DNA of 64,000 nucleotides from Muribaculaceae bacterium (lineage in GTDB: Bacteria > Bacteroidota > Bacteroidia > Bacteroidales > Muribaculaceae). Under the pieces are notes generated by a model. That model did not search any database. It was not told where the DNA came from and saw only the letters and a list, made by a program, of their open reading frames with translations. The position numbers were made by a program, and so were the translations under genes. The stretch lies in assembly GCA_029061225.1 (NCBI GenBank), contig JAIDSM010000141.1:1-64000 (forward strand), written 5' to 3'. This document shows, piece after piece, positions 53,558 through 60,888 of this stretch (positions are counted from its first letter, which is position 1; each line of letters starts with the position of its first letter).

Positions 53558-53671
53558 TAAATTTTCGAATTATTTCATGGAATACGCGGTAGACTTCCAC
53601 TTCTCTTTTAGAAAAAGCACAGGTCTTATTTTCTATAGAGCAAGAATGCTCCTCAAGCACTATTCGATCTA

Positions 53672-53703
53672 CAAAGTTAAATAAAAAATTTACACCTGCC
53701 AAA
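53672..53703 (-). promoter_or_regulatory. Pectate lyase promoter
   Basis: On the minus strand, -33 TTTG (53703-53700) and -7 TAACTTTG (53679-53672), spacing 20 bp. It implies a leader of about 105 nt before the start at 53557, and argues against a 72-codon frame at 53547-53765 being a gene. Confidence 0.65.
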
Positions 53704-53850
53704 AATACCGATGCTTTATTCATCTGTTTTTTATTCATCATCATCATCAAACAAGGTTGTTTCATTTAGCCGCAGTCTTCATGAGATAAGATTGTAAATC
53801 TCCGCATAAGAAGCTTACGCAATAAGGATTATTTTTTTGTCAATGAAATA

Positions 53851-53880
53851 TTGAATTCTCATATTTTTTTTATAAATTTG
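53851..53880 (+). promoter_or_regulatory. Promoter of the ATPase/nuclease-like pair
   Basis: -7 TAAATTTG (53873-53880) with a weak -33 TTG (53851-53853) 19 bp before. Transcription would begin near 53887, after the first in-frame ATG (53882), so the ATG at 53903 is the start. Confidence 0.6.
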
Positions 53881-53902
53881 TATGCTCAAACACCTGTTAT
53901 AT

Positions 53903-55231
53903 ATGAGACTGAAATTAAACAATATTCTGAAAATTAAGAATGCTGATATCGAATTCGGCGGACTTACTGTGCTTACCGGTGAAAACAATACTGGAAAGAG
54001 TACTGTTGGGAAGGTACTTTTTACCCTTCTGAAGGCCGTTAACAACGTACGACATTTAGATAGAATAAAATCAGTCTCGCTTATAAGGAAGGAATTGCTT
54101 GCTGTGGAAAGGATGTTTAGCAATAATCCTCAGATATCTTTGCTGCTGAAAGACATCCAGGATTTAAGTGTCGGTCTTACGGACGGAAGTATACCGATAG
54201 AAAGCTTCCTGAATGACATCGAGAATGCCGTTGATACAGAAGAAACGCCTATCCGTAAGTTGACCATGCTTCGTAACAGTCTGACAAGAATAAAAAAATA
54301 TACAGACATACTGGATAATCCGGAAAACGCGGTAAGAAGCGAATTTGAATCAATATCCAAAAGTGAGTTTATGGAACCGATAAATTCATACGGAACAAAT
54401 CACTCCGTCATACATTTTCAGGATGACACCACTGATTCAGACGGCAGTGATATATTGATTAATATCAGGGATGGGAAAGTAGCAGGAATTCAGTCGGTCG
54501 GAAATACATCAATTGAAGACATCACTTACATAGAATCTCCGGTATTTCTCCAGATTCTTAATATTCTAAGAATTACCAGTCCTATAGTTACTGACTCTCT
54601 GCGAGGCATTGAGAACTCACTGGGCAAGGAGAACATACCCTTTCATCTTGCCGATATGGCTGAAAAAATATTAAGTCCGTCAGAATACACCGGACTATTT
54701 GCCGATATTTTAGAAGAAGACCTTAGGCAATTGCTTGAGAGGATAAACGAAATTATCGGAGGAGAATTTGTAATGGATGGAAAGACAAAGCAGCTTTCAT
54801 TCCATCTGCAGGGCCATAGTGTTCCGCCTGTAAGCGTAGCATCAGGCATTAAATCTTTCGGAATGCTGCAACGATTGATACAGACCGCTAACCTGTCGGC
54901 ATATAAAATGCTCGTATGGGACGAGCCGGAGATTCATCTGCACCCTGAATGGCAAATATCTTTATGCGAAATGATTGTGGAATTGGTTGCCAATGGGATT
55001 CCTGTAATTGTAAGCTCCCATAGCCCATATTTTGTTCAGGGGCTACGTTATTTTGCAGCTGCCAAAGGGCTGGAAAAAGATGTAAGATATTATATGGCAG
55101 AAGCATCATCCGAATCAGGAATGGCGACTGTCAAGGAAGTCACGGAAGACTTGAATAGCGTTTTTACGTTATTGGCTGCACCCTTGCGAAAAATTATGAA
55201 TGTGGATGAAGTTAGAAACACTCAGAAATGA
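53903..55231 (+). CDS. AAA family (ABC-type, OLD-like without TOPRIM) ATPase
   Basis: A 442-residue ATPase. Walker A GENNTGKST (about residues 26-34) near the N-terminus, a long helical middle insertion, a signature-like VASGIKSFGMLQ, Walker B MLVWDEPEIHLHPEW and the H-loop VIVSSHSPYFVQG. This is the AAA_15/AAA_21 layout of ATPases in defence pairs (OLD, PARIS AriA, Septu PtuA), but no TOPRIM or nuclease domain is attached. It overlaps the next gene by ATGA. Base composition is more AT-rich than the pelA-pncB side. Confidence 0.85.
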   Translation: MRLKLNNILKIKNADIEFGGLTVLTGENNTGKSTVGKVLFTLLKAVNNVRHLDRIKSVSLIRKELLAVERMFSNNPQISLLLKDIQDLSVGLTDGSIPIESFLNDIENAVDTEETPIRKLTMLRNSLTRIKKYTDILDNPENAVRSEFESISKSEFMEPINSYGTNHSVIHFQDDTTDSDGSDILINIRDGKVAGIQSVGNTSIEDITYIESPVFLQILNILRITSPIVTDSLRGIENSLGKENIPFHLADMAEKILSPSEYTGLFADILEEDLRQLLERINEIIGGEFVMDGKTKQLSFHLQGHSVPPVSVASGIKSFGMLQRLIQTANLSAYKMLVWDEPEIHLHPEWQISLCEMIVELVANGIPVIVSSHSPYFVQGLRYFAAAKGLEKDVRYYMAEASSESGMATVKEVTEDLNSVFTLLAAPLRKIMNVDEVRNTQK

Positions 55232-55848
55232 CTCCATTGCAGGTTTTTTATGGCATTTACGCCTATCAAGAGGAAATTGCAACCATCATCTGCAATCTTC
55301 ACAGTGCATGCCGCTCAGACAAAGGGAAGAGATACATGTGTATTTACGCAGGTTCAAGCTACCCGGTGATTGATTTTGACGAAGTGAAAAACAAAGCAGA
55401 CCTATTTGAATCCAGGGAATCAAGAAAATCAGTTGATGCTTTGGCTTTACCTCCGTCTGAAAGCATACTTTGTTTTGTTGAACTGAAAAGCTGGGAATTG
55501 GTAGTTAAAGATAAAGGTACCGAAAATAAAGTCAGAAAGAAAGCTGGGAAATATGCTTCGGATCTACCCCAAAAACTTACAGACAGCATTGAAATATGTA
55601 GGAATATATTAAAAGACCAGAACGCATTGGATTCATGTAGAATAATGTACATTCTTGTTACCGACATTTCCGTGAATGACAATGGACTTGAAGCCCTTAA
55701 TGCAGACTTGTCTGCATTGGCAGGAATCTCTTCTAATCTTAACAAGCTGTGCAATAGTTTATCCAGGAACATTATGGATAACATCCCTAATGTTGAGACA
55801 CGCTATTGGGAATGTCGTGAATTTGATGATAAAATGAGTAGATTGTGA
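55228..55848 (+). CDS. Putative PD-(D/E)XK-type effector partner of the ATPase
   Basis: A 206-residue protein without a family I can name. It contains KSVDALAL followed after a short loop by ILCFVELKSWELV, an arrangement of Asp then ExK on adjacent strands that fits a PD-(D/E)XK nuclease core, followed by KKAGKYASDLPQKLTDSI. Start-stop overlap (ATGA) with the ATPase shows they are made together. The likely role is the effector half of a two-gene defence system; the nuclease call is inference. Confidence 0.6.
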   Translation: MTPLQVFYGIYAYQEEIATIICNLHSACRSDKGKRYMCIYAGSSYPVIDFDEVKNKADLFESRESRKSVDALALPPSESILCFVELKSWELVVKDKGTENKVRKKAGKYASDLPQKLTDSIEICRNILKDQNALDSCRIMYILVTDISVNDNGLEALNADLSALAGISSNLNKLCNSLSRNIMDNIPNVETRYWECREFDDKMSRL

Positions 55849-55854
55849 TCATAT

Positions 55855-56775
55855 TCAGAGGGTAGAGGATCTGTTGACGAAATAGATGCCGATGAAGATA
55901 AGGACCGTGGCAAGAGCCTTGTTCCATCCGAAATCTCCCACCGACATCATGACAGCCACAATAGCAGCGAATACCGGCTGAAGATAACTGTAGGCACTTA
56001 CTACTGTAGGCTTAAGACTTCGCTGCGCCAACGGAATCATAAGATACCCGAAAAATGTAGGAATAGCTATTATAAATGCCAGTCCGGCCCATACCTCACC
56101 CGGAAGAGCGCAATAATCAATCCTCACCATATCCGGAAGGCAGAAAGGCACATACGTCAGCACCGAAATGAAAAACATCCATTTCATCAGCGAGTAAGGT
56201 GAATATTTCCGTATTATACCCTCAAACCCCACATAATAGATCGCAGCGCATAGCTGTGCTCCAAGACACAGCAGATTGCCCAGCACCGGATTGACCGCCA
56301 TATCGCTTTCAGCCGTTCCTGACACCAGTATGACCACACCCGCGAGTCCCATAAGGACACCACCTACCTTCAACCACGTCATCCGGAAATGAAGGAAAAT
56401 CGCGGCAAGCACCATCGTCAGCACCGGAGTCAGTGAGCACATCACAGCCGAATCTACCGGATCCGTCAGTCCGACACCTATTATATACAGTCCCTGGTTG
56501 GCGCTTATGATAAGTAATGAGCAGAGGATAAGTTTCCATATATCCCTTCGCTCGATCCTCTGACGCGTCTCAAACGACTTAGGCAGCAGCCAAGTGAAAA
56601 GCAGGAAGAGCAGAGCGCCGCCCGTAATCCTTATGCCGGAAAGCGCCAGAGAAGTTATGGAGCCCGAAAGAAGCACCATCTTCGACACTGGCGCTATGAC
56701 ACCCCACCCTATGTTGGCAAGCAGAAGCGCCAGATGCGCTGTCCTCACTTCCCGCCTATTGACCGTTTGTTCCAT
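55855..56775 (-). CDS. EamA/DMT family transporter
   Basis: 306 residues, ten membrane segments in two EamA repeats: LALLLANIGWGVIAPVSKMVLL, GLTDPVDSAVMCSLTPVLTMVLAAIFLHFRMTWLKVGGVLMGLAG, and YLMIPLAQRSLKPTVVSAYSYLQPVFAAIVAV. The start at 56775 (MEQTVNRREV) follows a -7 box TAATTTTG (56788-56781); a longer frame from 56805 begins upstream of it. It ends 6 bp from the convergent nuclease-like gene. The substrate is unknown. Confidence 0.86.
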   Translation of the reverse strand: MEQTVNRREVRTAHLALLLANIGWGVIAPVSKMVLLSGSITSLALSGIRITGGALLFLLFTWLLPKSFETRQRIERRDIWKLILCSLLIISANQGLYIIGVGLTDPVDSAVMCSLTPVLTMVLAAIFLHFRMTWLKVGGVLMGLAGVVILVSGTAESDMAVNPVLGNLLCLGAQLCAAIYYVGFEGIIRKYSPYSLMKWMFFISVLTYVPFCLPDMVRIDYCALPGEVWAGLAFIIAIPTFFGYLMIPLAQRSLKPTVVSAYSYLQPVFAAIVAVMMSVGDFGWNKALATVLIFIGIYFVNRSSTL

Positions 56776-56850
56776 GACTGCAAAATTAATGAAAATTTTG
56801 GACATTCCCGCGAGTTCATCCCCCGACTTTTAAACAAATGCTTATAAATT

Positions 56851-56882
56851 TTTGGATAAACCATTAATTATGCTTAACTTTG
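56851..56882 (+). promoter_or_regulatory. Promoter of the DUF2059 gene
   Basis: -33 TTTG (56851-56854) and -7 TAACTTTG (56875-56882), spacing 20 bp, about 100 bp before the start at 56984. Confidence 0.65.
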
Positions 56883-56983
56883 TCATCGGAGACCGATCTC
56901 CGACCTGACACAATAAGGTCGTTTGGTTCTGCCTTATGAGTCAGTTAGCAACAAATAGGACCTGCACTAAACTTACATTCATC

Positions 56984-57421
56984 ATGAAGAAGCTCTTTCA
57001 CATCCTGACGCTGGCTATCATCTTAGCCACAGTATCATTCTCAGCCAAAGCACAGACTCCCTCACCTGCCTACAAGGCATTGGTCAGCGAACTGCTCGAT
57101 CTCACCAAGGTAAGACAAGTGACCACAGAAACCCTCACCGCCACTTACGACAACATGGGATTAAATTTCACCATACCCACCTCTCAGGTCGTCGATGAAA
57201 TGTTTGACAGCGTTTGGGACAAATGGGTCGATGACTACGCCGTGATATATTCCAAATACTATACCATCGATGAACTCAAGCAGCTCTGCGCATTCTATAA
57301 GACACCTCTCGGCAAAAAAGTGACCAAATGCAGTCCGGAGATCAACCGCGACGCCCTCCCCATGATGCAGAAATACCAACCCGACTTCACCGCCGTCCTC
57401 ACCAAATACATCAAGCAATAA
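56984..57421 (+). CDS. Secreted DUF2059 protein
   Basis: 145 residues: signal peptide (MKKLFHILTLAIILATVSFSAKA) and a helical DUF2059 domain (LVSELLDLTKVRQVTTETL, YTIDELKQLCAFYKTPLGKKV). The function is unknown; it is periplasmic by signal peptide. An ATG at 56936 in frame gives no signal peptide and is not chosen. Confidence 0.85.
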   Translation: MKKLFHILTLAIILATVSFSAKAQTPSPAYKALVSELLDLTKVRQVTTETLTATYDNMGLNFTIPTSQVVDEMFDSVWDKWVDDYAVIYSKYYTIDELKQLCAFYKTPLGKKVTKCSPEINRDALPMMQKYQPDFTAVLTKYIKQ

Positions 57422-57456
57422 ATCCAAAGTTAGAGAGAATACAGGAGGAGTATAAA

Positions 57457-57501
57457 AGTCGCGTAGATACCAGATTGGAAAATCTTGGTATCTACGCGAC
57501 T
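57457..57501. terminator. Inverted repeat after the DUF2059 gene
   Basis: AGTCGCGTAGATACCAGATT and AATCTTGGTATCTACGCGACT form a 20-bp stem with one bulged A and a GGAA loop. An A-run precedes it, but no T-run follows, so it is a strong hairpin of uncertain role. Confidence 0.65.
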
Positions 57502-57519
57502 GGTATGTAGGCAGGCAAG

Positions 57520-57544
57520 GTAGGGACGTACGGTTCGTGCGTCC
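57520..57544. repeat. REP-like palindrome, copy 3 (diverged)
   Basis: GTAG then GGACGTACG-GTT-CGTGCGTCC: the same element as at 49339 and 51106 with two substitutions. It lies in a 310-bp spacer (57422-57733) whose remaining sequence (57545-57711) shows no intact gene and looks like decayed coding DNA. Confidence 0.8.
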
Positions 57545-57711
57545 GGTGTCGTCACGAGCGTACCCCGATGAATACTTCATACTGCGACTCCTCGCTGAAA
57601 GGTCCGTTCCACGTCACGGCGCTTGTGCTTCGAAATCCTGCGCTTCCCTTTCCTTGTCAGGGCTGAGATAGTAACCGAGCATGCTCGGCTATATCACCCC
57701 TGGCCTCATCC

Positions 57712-58183
57712 GGTTTGTCGCAAGGTGAAAAAGTCACTCTGCATACCAATAGGTCCACATGCAGTCGGTGGATCCTGGATTTAGCCATTCCTCTTCAAGG
57801 TCTGCGCGCAGTTGCATCTCATCACCATCGTAAAGGGCGATAGCGCACTCATCGCAACATGCATACTCACAACCAAGTTGATATCCCACTTCCATCCTAA
57901 CTCCGCAGTTCGAACATACTCTAAAACCGGTCCAATCGTCAGGTATTGTCCTAATTCCCATATATATTGAGTTTTTTGTGCCGCGAAATTACAAGATCTG
58001 CGGGATTGGTGCAATCGTATTAGATCAGCTTAGATCACTTTAACGATTGTTAGATCAACACACAATTCACGTCAGCCGGTTTATTTTAGTAACAGAGCCT
58101 GATCCTCAGGCGTCCCAGCACGTCGGTCCCTTACTATACTCACCCCCCGTACGCGCAGCAGGTTTGTCGCAAGGTGAAAAAGT
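57712..58183. repeat. Pair of direct repeats flanking the zinc-ribbon gene
   Basis: An identical 23-bp string beginning GGTTTGTCGCAAGGTG occurs at 57712-57734 and 58161-58183. Before each copy is a further similar stretch (TATATCACCCC and TATACTCACCCC). The first copy abuts the stop codon of the small gene at 57734; the pair brackets that gene. Confidence 0.75.
57734..57961 (-). CDS. Small zinc-ribbon-like protein
   Basis: 75 residues with CSNC...CEYACCDEC, two metal-binding knuckles typical of a zinc ribbon, then an acidic tail ending WTYWYAE. Similar short Cys-rich proteins are common on mobile elements of Bacteroidales. The function is unknown. It is bracketed by direct repeats. Confidence 0.6.
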   Translation of the reverse strand: MGIRTIPDDWTGFRVCSNCGVRMEVGYQLGCEYACCDECAIALYDGDEMQLRADLEEEWLNPGSTDCMWTYWYAE

Positions 58184-58237
58184 ATCCGCATACCTGAGCA
58201 ATAAAAATCCAGAAATCCAAATTTCCCCTGCTGAAAT

Positions 58238-58268
58238 TTTGCAGATTCCCATAAAAATATTAACTTTG
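58238..58268 (+). promoter_or_regulatory. Promoter of the island operon leader
   Basis: -33 TTTG (58238-58241) and -7 TAACTTTG (58261-58268), spacing 19 bp. It is 485 bp before the first gene of the island. Confidence 0.7.
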
Positions 58269-58274
58269 CGTTGA

Positions 58275-58592
58275 CTTACGCCGTGCGGCCTCTTTATAGA
58301 GGCCGGGTGATGGGTAGGTCATTAAAAATATGAGAAGCGTTTATTGGCGCTTTGTTCTTGACCGCTAAGAACTTCGCAACTTCTAAGAGAAAGTCAGGAA
58401 TGAGGCAACAGTAGATGCCTTGGGTATGATCTATCTTACCCGATGGTGAGCGTTAAATACGTTCGCTGTCGGTGTATAGTATATCGTACGGCGTAGGCTC
58501 TGCGTGTTGCTCGTTCGACTTTCTCGGGCAATGCGAAGGCCTTTAGCGGTGGAACGAGTAACCGGTACAGTTCCTACGCTTCTTTTTTTATA
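58275..58592 (+). ncRNA. Long structured leader RNA ending in an attenuator-like terminator
   Basis: About 318 nt from promoter to T-run with no credible gene. Clear folds: GGCCTC-TTTATA-GAGGCC (58287-58304); GTTCTT-GACCGCT-AAGAAC (58354-58372) inside a longer AGAAG/CTTCT stem; CGTGTTGCTCG / CGGGCAATGCG (58503-58535), 11 bp with G-U pairs; and a closing GCGTAGG (58491-58497) with CCTACGC (58573-58579), followed at once by TTCTTTTTTT. This is either a free-standing RNA or an attenuated leader that must be read through to express the island. No known class is matched. Confidence 0.62.
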
Positions 58593-58752
58593 CACCGGTC
58601 ATGTTTGGGAGCTGCAGACCACAACAATTAGCGATTGCTCTCAAATATCGTGGTATCTCCGTTCTTTAGTTGTTCTTATGACGATTTAGTGTATTTTAAT
58701 CGTTGTGAGTATAACTATAAAGAGTCAGCAATTGCATCTATGGTAAGAAAGA

Positions 58753-60888
58753 ATGGTAGATATTAATAACCAAGCAAAGAAAATATTCCATATTGGATTG
58801 GTCGATGCAGACCTTCTTTGTAATGGAACGCGCCATCCGAATCTTGCATTATTGAAGCTTGCAGGGTATTTTAGAGATAATGGTTTTGTACGTCAAGAAA
58901 ACGTATTGCAATCCCATTCTCAAAGTACTTATAAATTATTGACGAATGAAAGCACATTAGAGGATTTATTGGCTTTAGACTACATTTACGTTTCATGTGT
59001 ATTTTCTTTTACATTGGATAATCCCCCAATTCTGCTGAATACGATCCTGTGTAATAAGCAATTGAAGAAGAAGCTTCGCATGGGTGGAACTGGTTCCTAT
59101 GCTAACTTATCTGTAGAAGAGGGTTTTGCAGCAAAACGAGAGGAGGATATGTTGAGACTTGAAAAAGACTCCTTTCTCAATAGTTTGAAAGATAATAGGG
59201 GAAGGCATGGTATTGACATGAGTGCACAAATGCCTGATTATCATTTATATGATAGCTATATTAAATTGATGGAGAAATTAAAAAAAGCTCCTACTTATTA
59301 CAAGGATTACAAGGAATATTCAATTGGTTTTCTGACAAGAGGATGTTTTAGACGATGTCCTTTTTGTGTCAATAAGTTAGAGAGAAAAACATTGCCATAT
59401 TCACGTTTGAATGATTTTCTTGATAATGAGATTGATGAAAATACAGGTAAGCTTAAACGTCCTTATATCTATCTTTGGGATGATAATTTCCTTGCTTCTC
59501 CATATTGGGAAGAATTGCTTGATGAACTGATAGCTTGTGGACGACCTTTTCAGTTCCGACAAGGGCTTGATGAACGTTTGCTTGCTCAAACCAAACGTGG
59601 AGAAGATATGGCAAAGAAATTAGCAAGTGCAAACTATCATGGAGATTTCATATTTGCTTTTGATAACTGGCATGATCGTAAAGTTATTGAAAAAGCACTC
59701 AAGATTTGGAAACATCATTGTCCTAAGAAAGAAACCAAATTCTATCTGTTCTGTGGATTCAGACAAAGTAGAACAGATGAAAAAAATTTCCAGCAGGACA
59801 TTGCTGAAATATTCATGAGAATCTGTGTTCTCATGAGGCACGGTTGCCTTGGCTATATAATGAGGCATGAGGATTATAAGCAGGCTCCACTTCCCAATAT
59901 ATATGTACAGATTGCCAGATGGTGTAATCAACCAGGATTTTATAGGAATCTTTCTTTTTGGCAGTTTTGCTACAAGAATCAGACATATTGGGAGGAAAAG
60001 TATCGCGGAGCAGAGAATCTTCCTCTAAAAACTTACGAAGAGTTTGAGCAGGACGTGGAAAATGGTTATTATAAAGAAGTAGGAATGACTACGCCTTTAA
60101 AAACGGTATATGAATTCCTTAATAAATATAGTAAACATAGGCAAATGTTCTTGGATTTATTCAATATGTCTTTTAAGCAAATGATAGATCCAAGCTTGTG
60201 GTATAGACCAATAAGTATCATGTTAAAAGGAATGGAATATATTATGGATGATGATTTCTGGAGTTGCGTATTGGGTGACTCTATAAAAGAGTATGTTCTT
60301 ATGAAAGCTTTTTATACTCATGCGGATGACAGCTTACTCTCTGATGTAACGAAGGCATCTATCCTCCTACAGGTGTTAAGTAAGCATTCATGCAAAGAAA
60401 TAATAAAATTAATCAGAGAAGAAGATAAGTTGTTTGTAATTGAGATGAAAGATATTCCTCAGTTTAGTGATTTTAAAGACGCTTATTTTTCTGTACCAAA
60501 AAAATTGGTAAATTGCGGAGATCAGAATATTGACTACGAACGAATGGGATATATGCTTAGCGGTACTTTAAAGAATGGCGTTGCCAATAAGAAGTATGGA
60601 GAAAATCATATTAAAACGGCAGCCTTAATGGGTCTATGTTCATTTTCAAAATGTAGAACTAATAAGAACGCTTTAGGAGAACTGTTCATTAAATTACCGG
60701 ATGATGCAAGAGATAATATTCTACCTAAGCTTTGTTTATATATACCATTTATTCATAATTATTTTAAACTTGGCGCATCAGACGAAGTGAGAGAATCAAT
60801 GCTTAGCATATTGTCCATAACTACACAAAATCGTCGACGTTCAAATATTAATACGATTATAGAGGAAGTGAAAAAGGCCTTGAGATGA
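58753..60888 (+). CDS. Radical SAM protein with B12-binding-like N-terminal region
   Basis: 711 residues. CFRRCPFC (Cx3Cx2C at 198, 202 and 205) binds the 4Fe-4S cluster. The N-terminal 130 residues (FHIGLVDADLLCNGTRHPNLALLKLAGYF, YIYVSCVFSFT, LRMGGTGSYA) have the order and spacing of the Rossmann-like B12-binding domain found before radical SAM cores. The last 280 residues are helical with no recognised domain. The substrate is unknown; neighbours suggest nucleic-acid modification or defence. It overlaps the helicase gene by ATGA. Composition is strongly AT-rich compared with the rest of the window. Confidence 0.82.
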   Translation: MVDINNQAKKIFHIGLVDADLLCNGTRHPNLALLKLAGYFRDNGFVRQENVLQSHSQSTYKLLTNESTLEDLLALDYIYVSCVFSFTLDNPPILLNTILCNKQLKKKLRMGGTGSYANLSVEEGFAAKREEDMLRLEKDSFLNSLKDNRGRHGIDMSAQMPDYHLYDSYIKLMEKLKKAPTYYKDYKEYSIGFLTRGCFRRCPFCVNKLERKTLPYSRLNDFLDNEIDENTGKLKRPYIYLWDDNFLASPYWEELLDELIACGRPFQFRQGLDERLLAQTKRGEDMAKKLASANYHGDFIFAFDNWHDRKVIEKALKIWKHHCPKKETKFYLFCGFRQSRTDEKNFQQDIAEIFMRICVLMRHGCLGYIMRHEDYKQAPLPNIYVQIARWCNQPGFYRNLSFWQFCYKNQTYWEEKYRGAENLPLKTYEEFEQDVENGYYKEVGMTTPLKTVYEFLNKYSKHRQMFLDLFNMSFKQMIDPSLWYRPISIMLKGMEYIMDDDFWSCVLGDSIKEYVLMKAFYTHADDSLLSDVTKASILLQVLSKHSCKEIIKLIREEDKLFVIEMKDIPQFSDFKDAYFSVPKKLVNCGDQNIDYERMGYMLSGTLKNGVANKKYGENHIKTAALMGLCSFSKCRTNKNALGELFIKLPDDARDNILPKLCLYIPFIHNYFKLGASDEVRESMLSILSITTQNRRRSNINTIIEEVKKALR

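Noticed and set aside
53547-53765. 72-codon minus-strand frame before the pectate lyase
   Set aside because: Its start lies upstream of the predicted promoter, it overlaps the lyase gene start, and its sequence has no recognisable features.
57545-57711. Transposase remnant (minus-strand segment RRISKHKRRDVERTF)
   Set aside because: It faintly recalls a DDE transposase end, but it is too short, and stops in every frame prevent a confident call; recorded only as decayed DNA.
58047-58274. 75-codon plus-strand frame over the second direct repeat
   Set aside because: It runs through the repeat and the promoter boxes; low complexity and no homology that I recognise.
58504-58689. 61-codon frame in the island leader
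   Set aside because: It crosses the terminator-like stem and T-run and is not supported by any motif; treated as part of the RNA leader.
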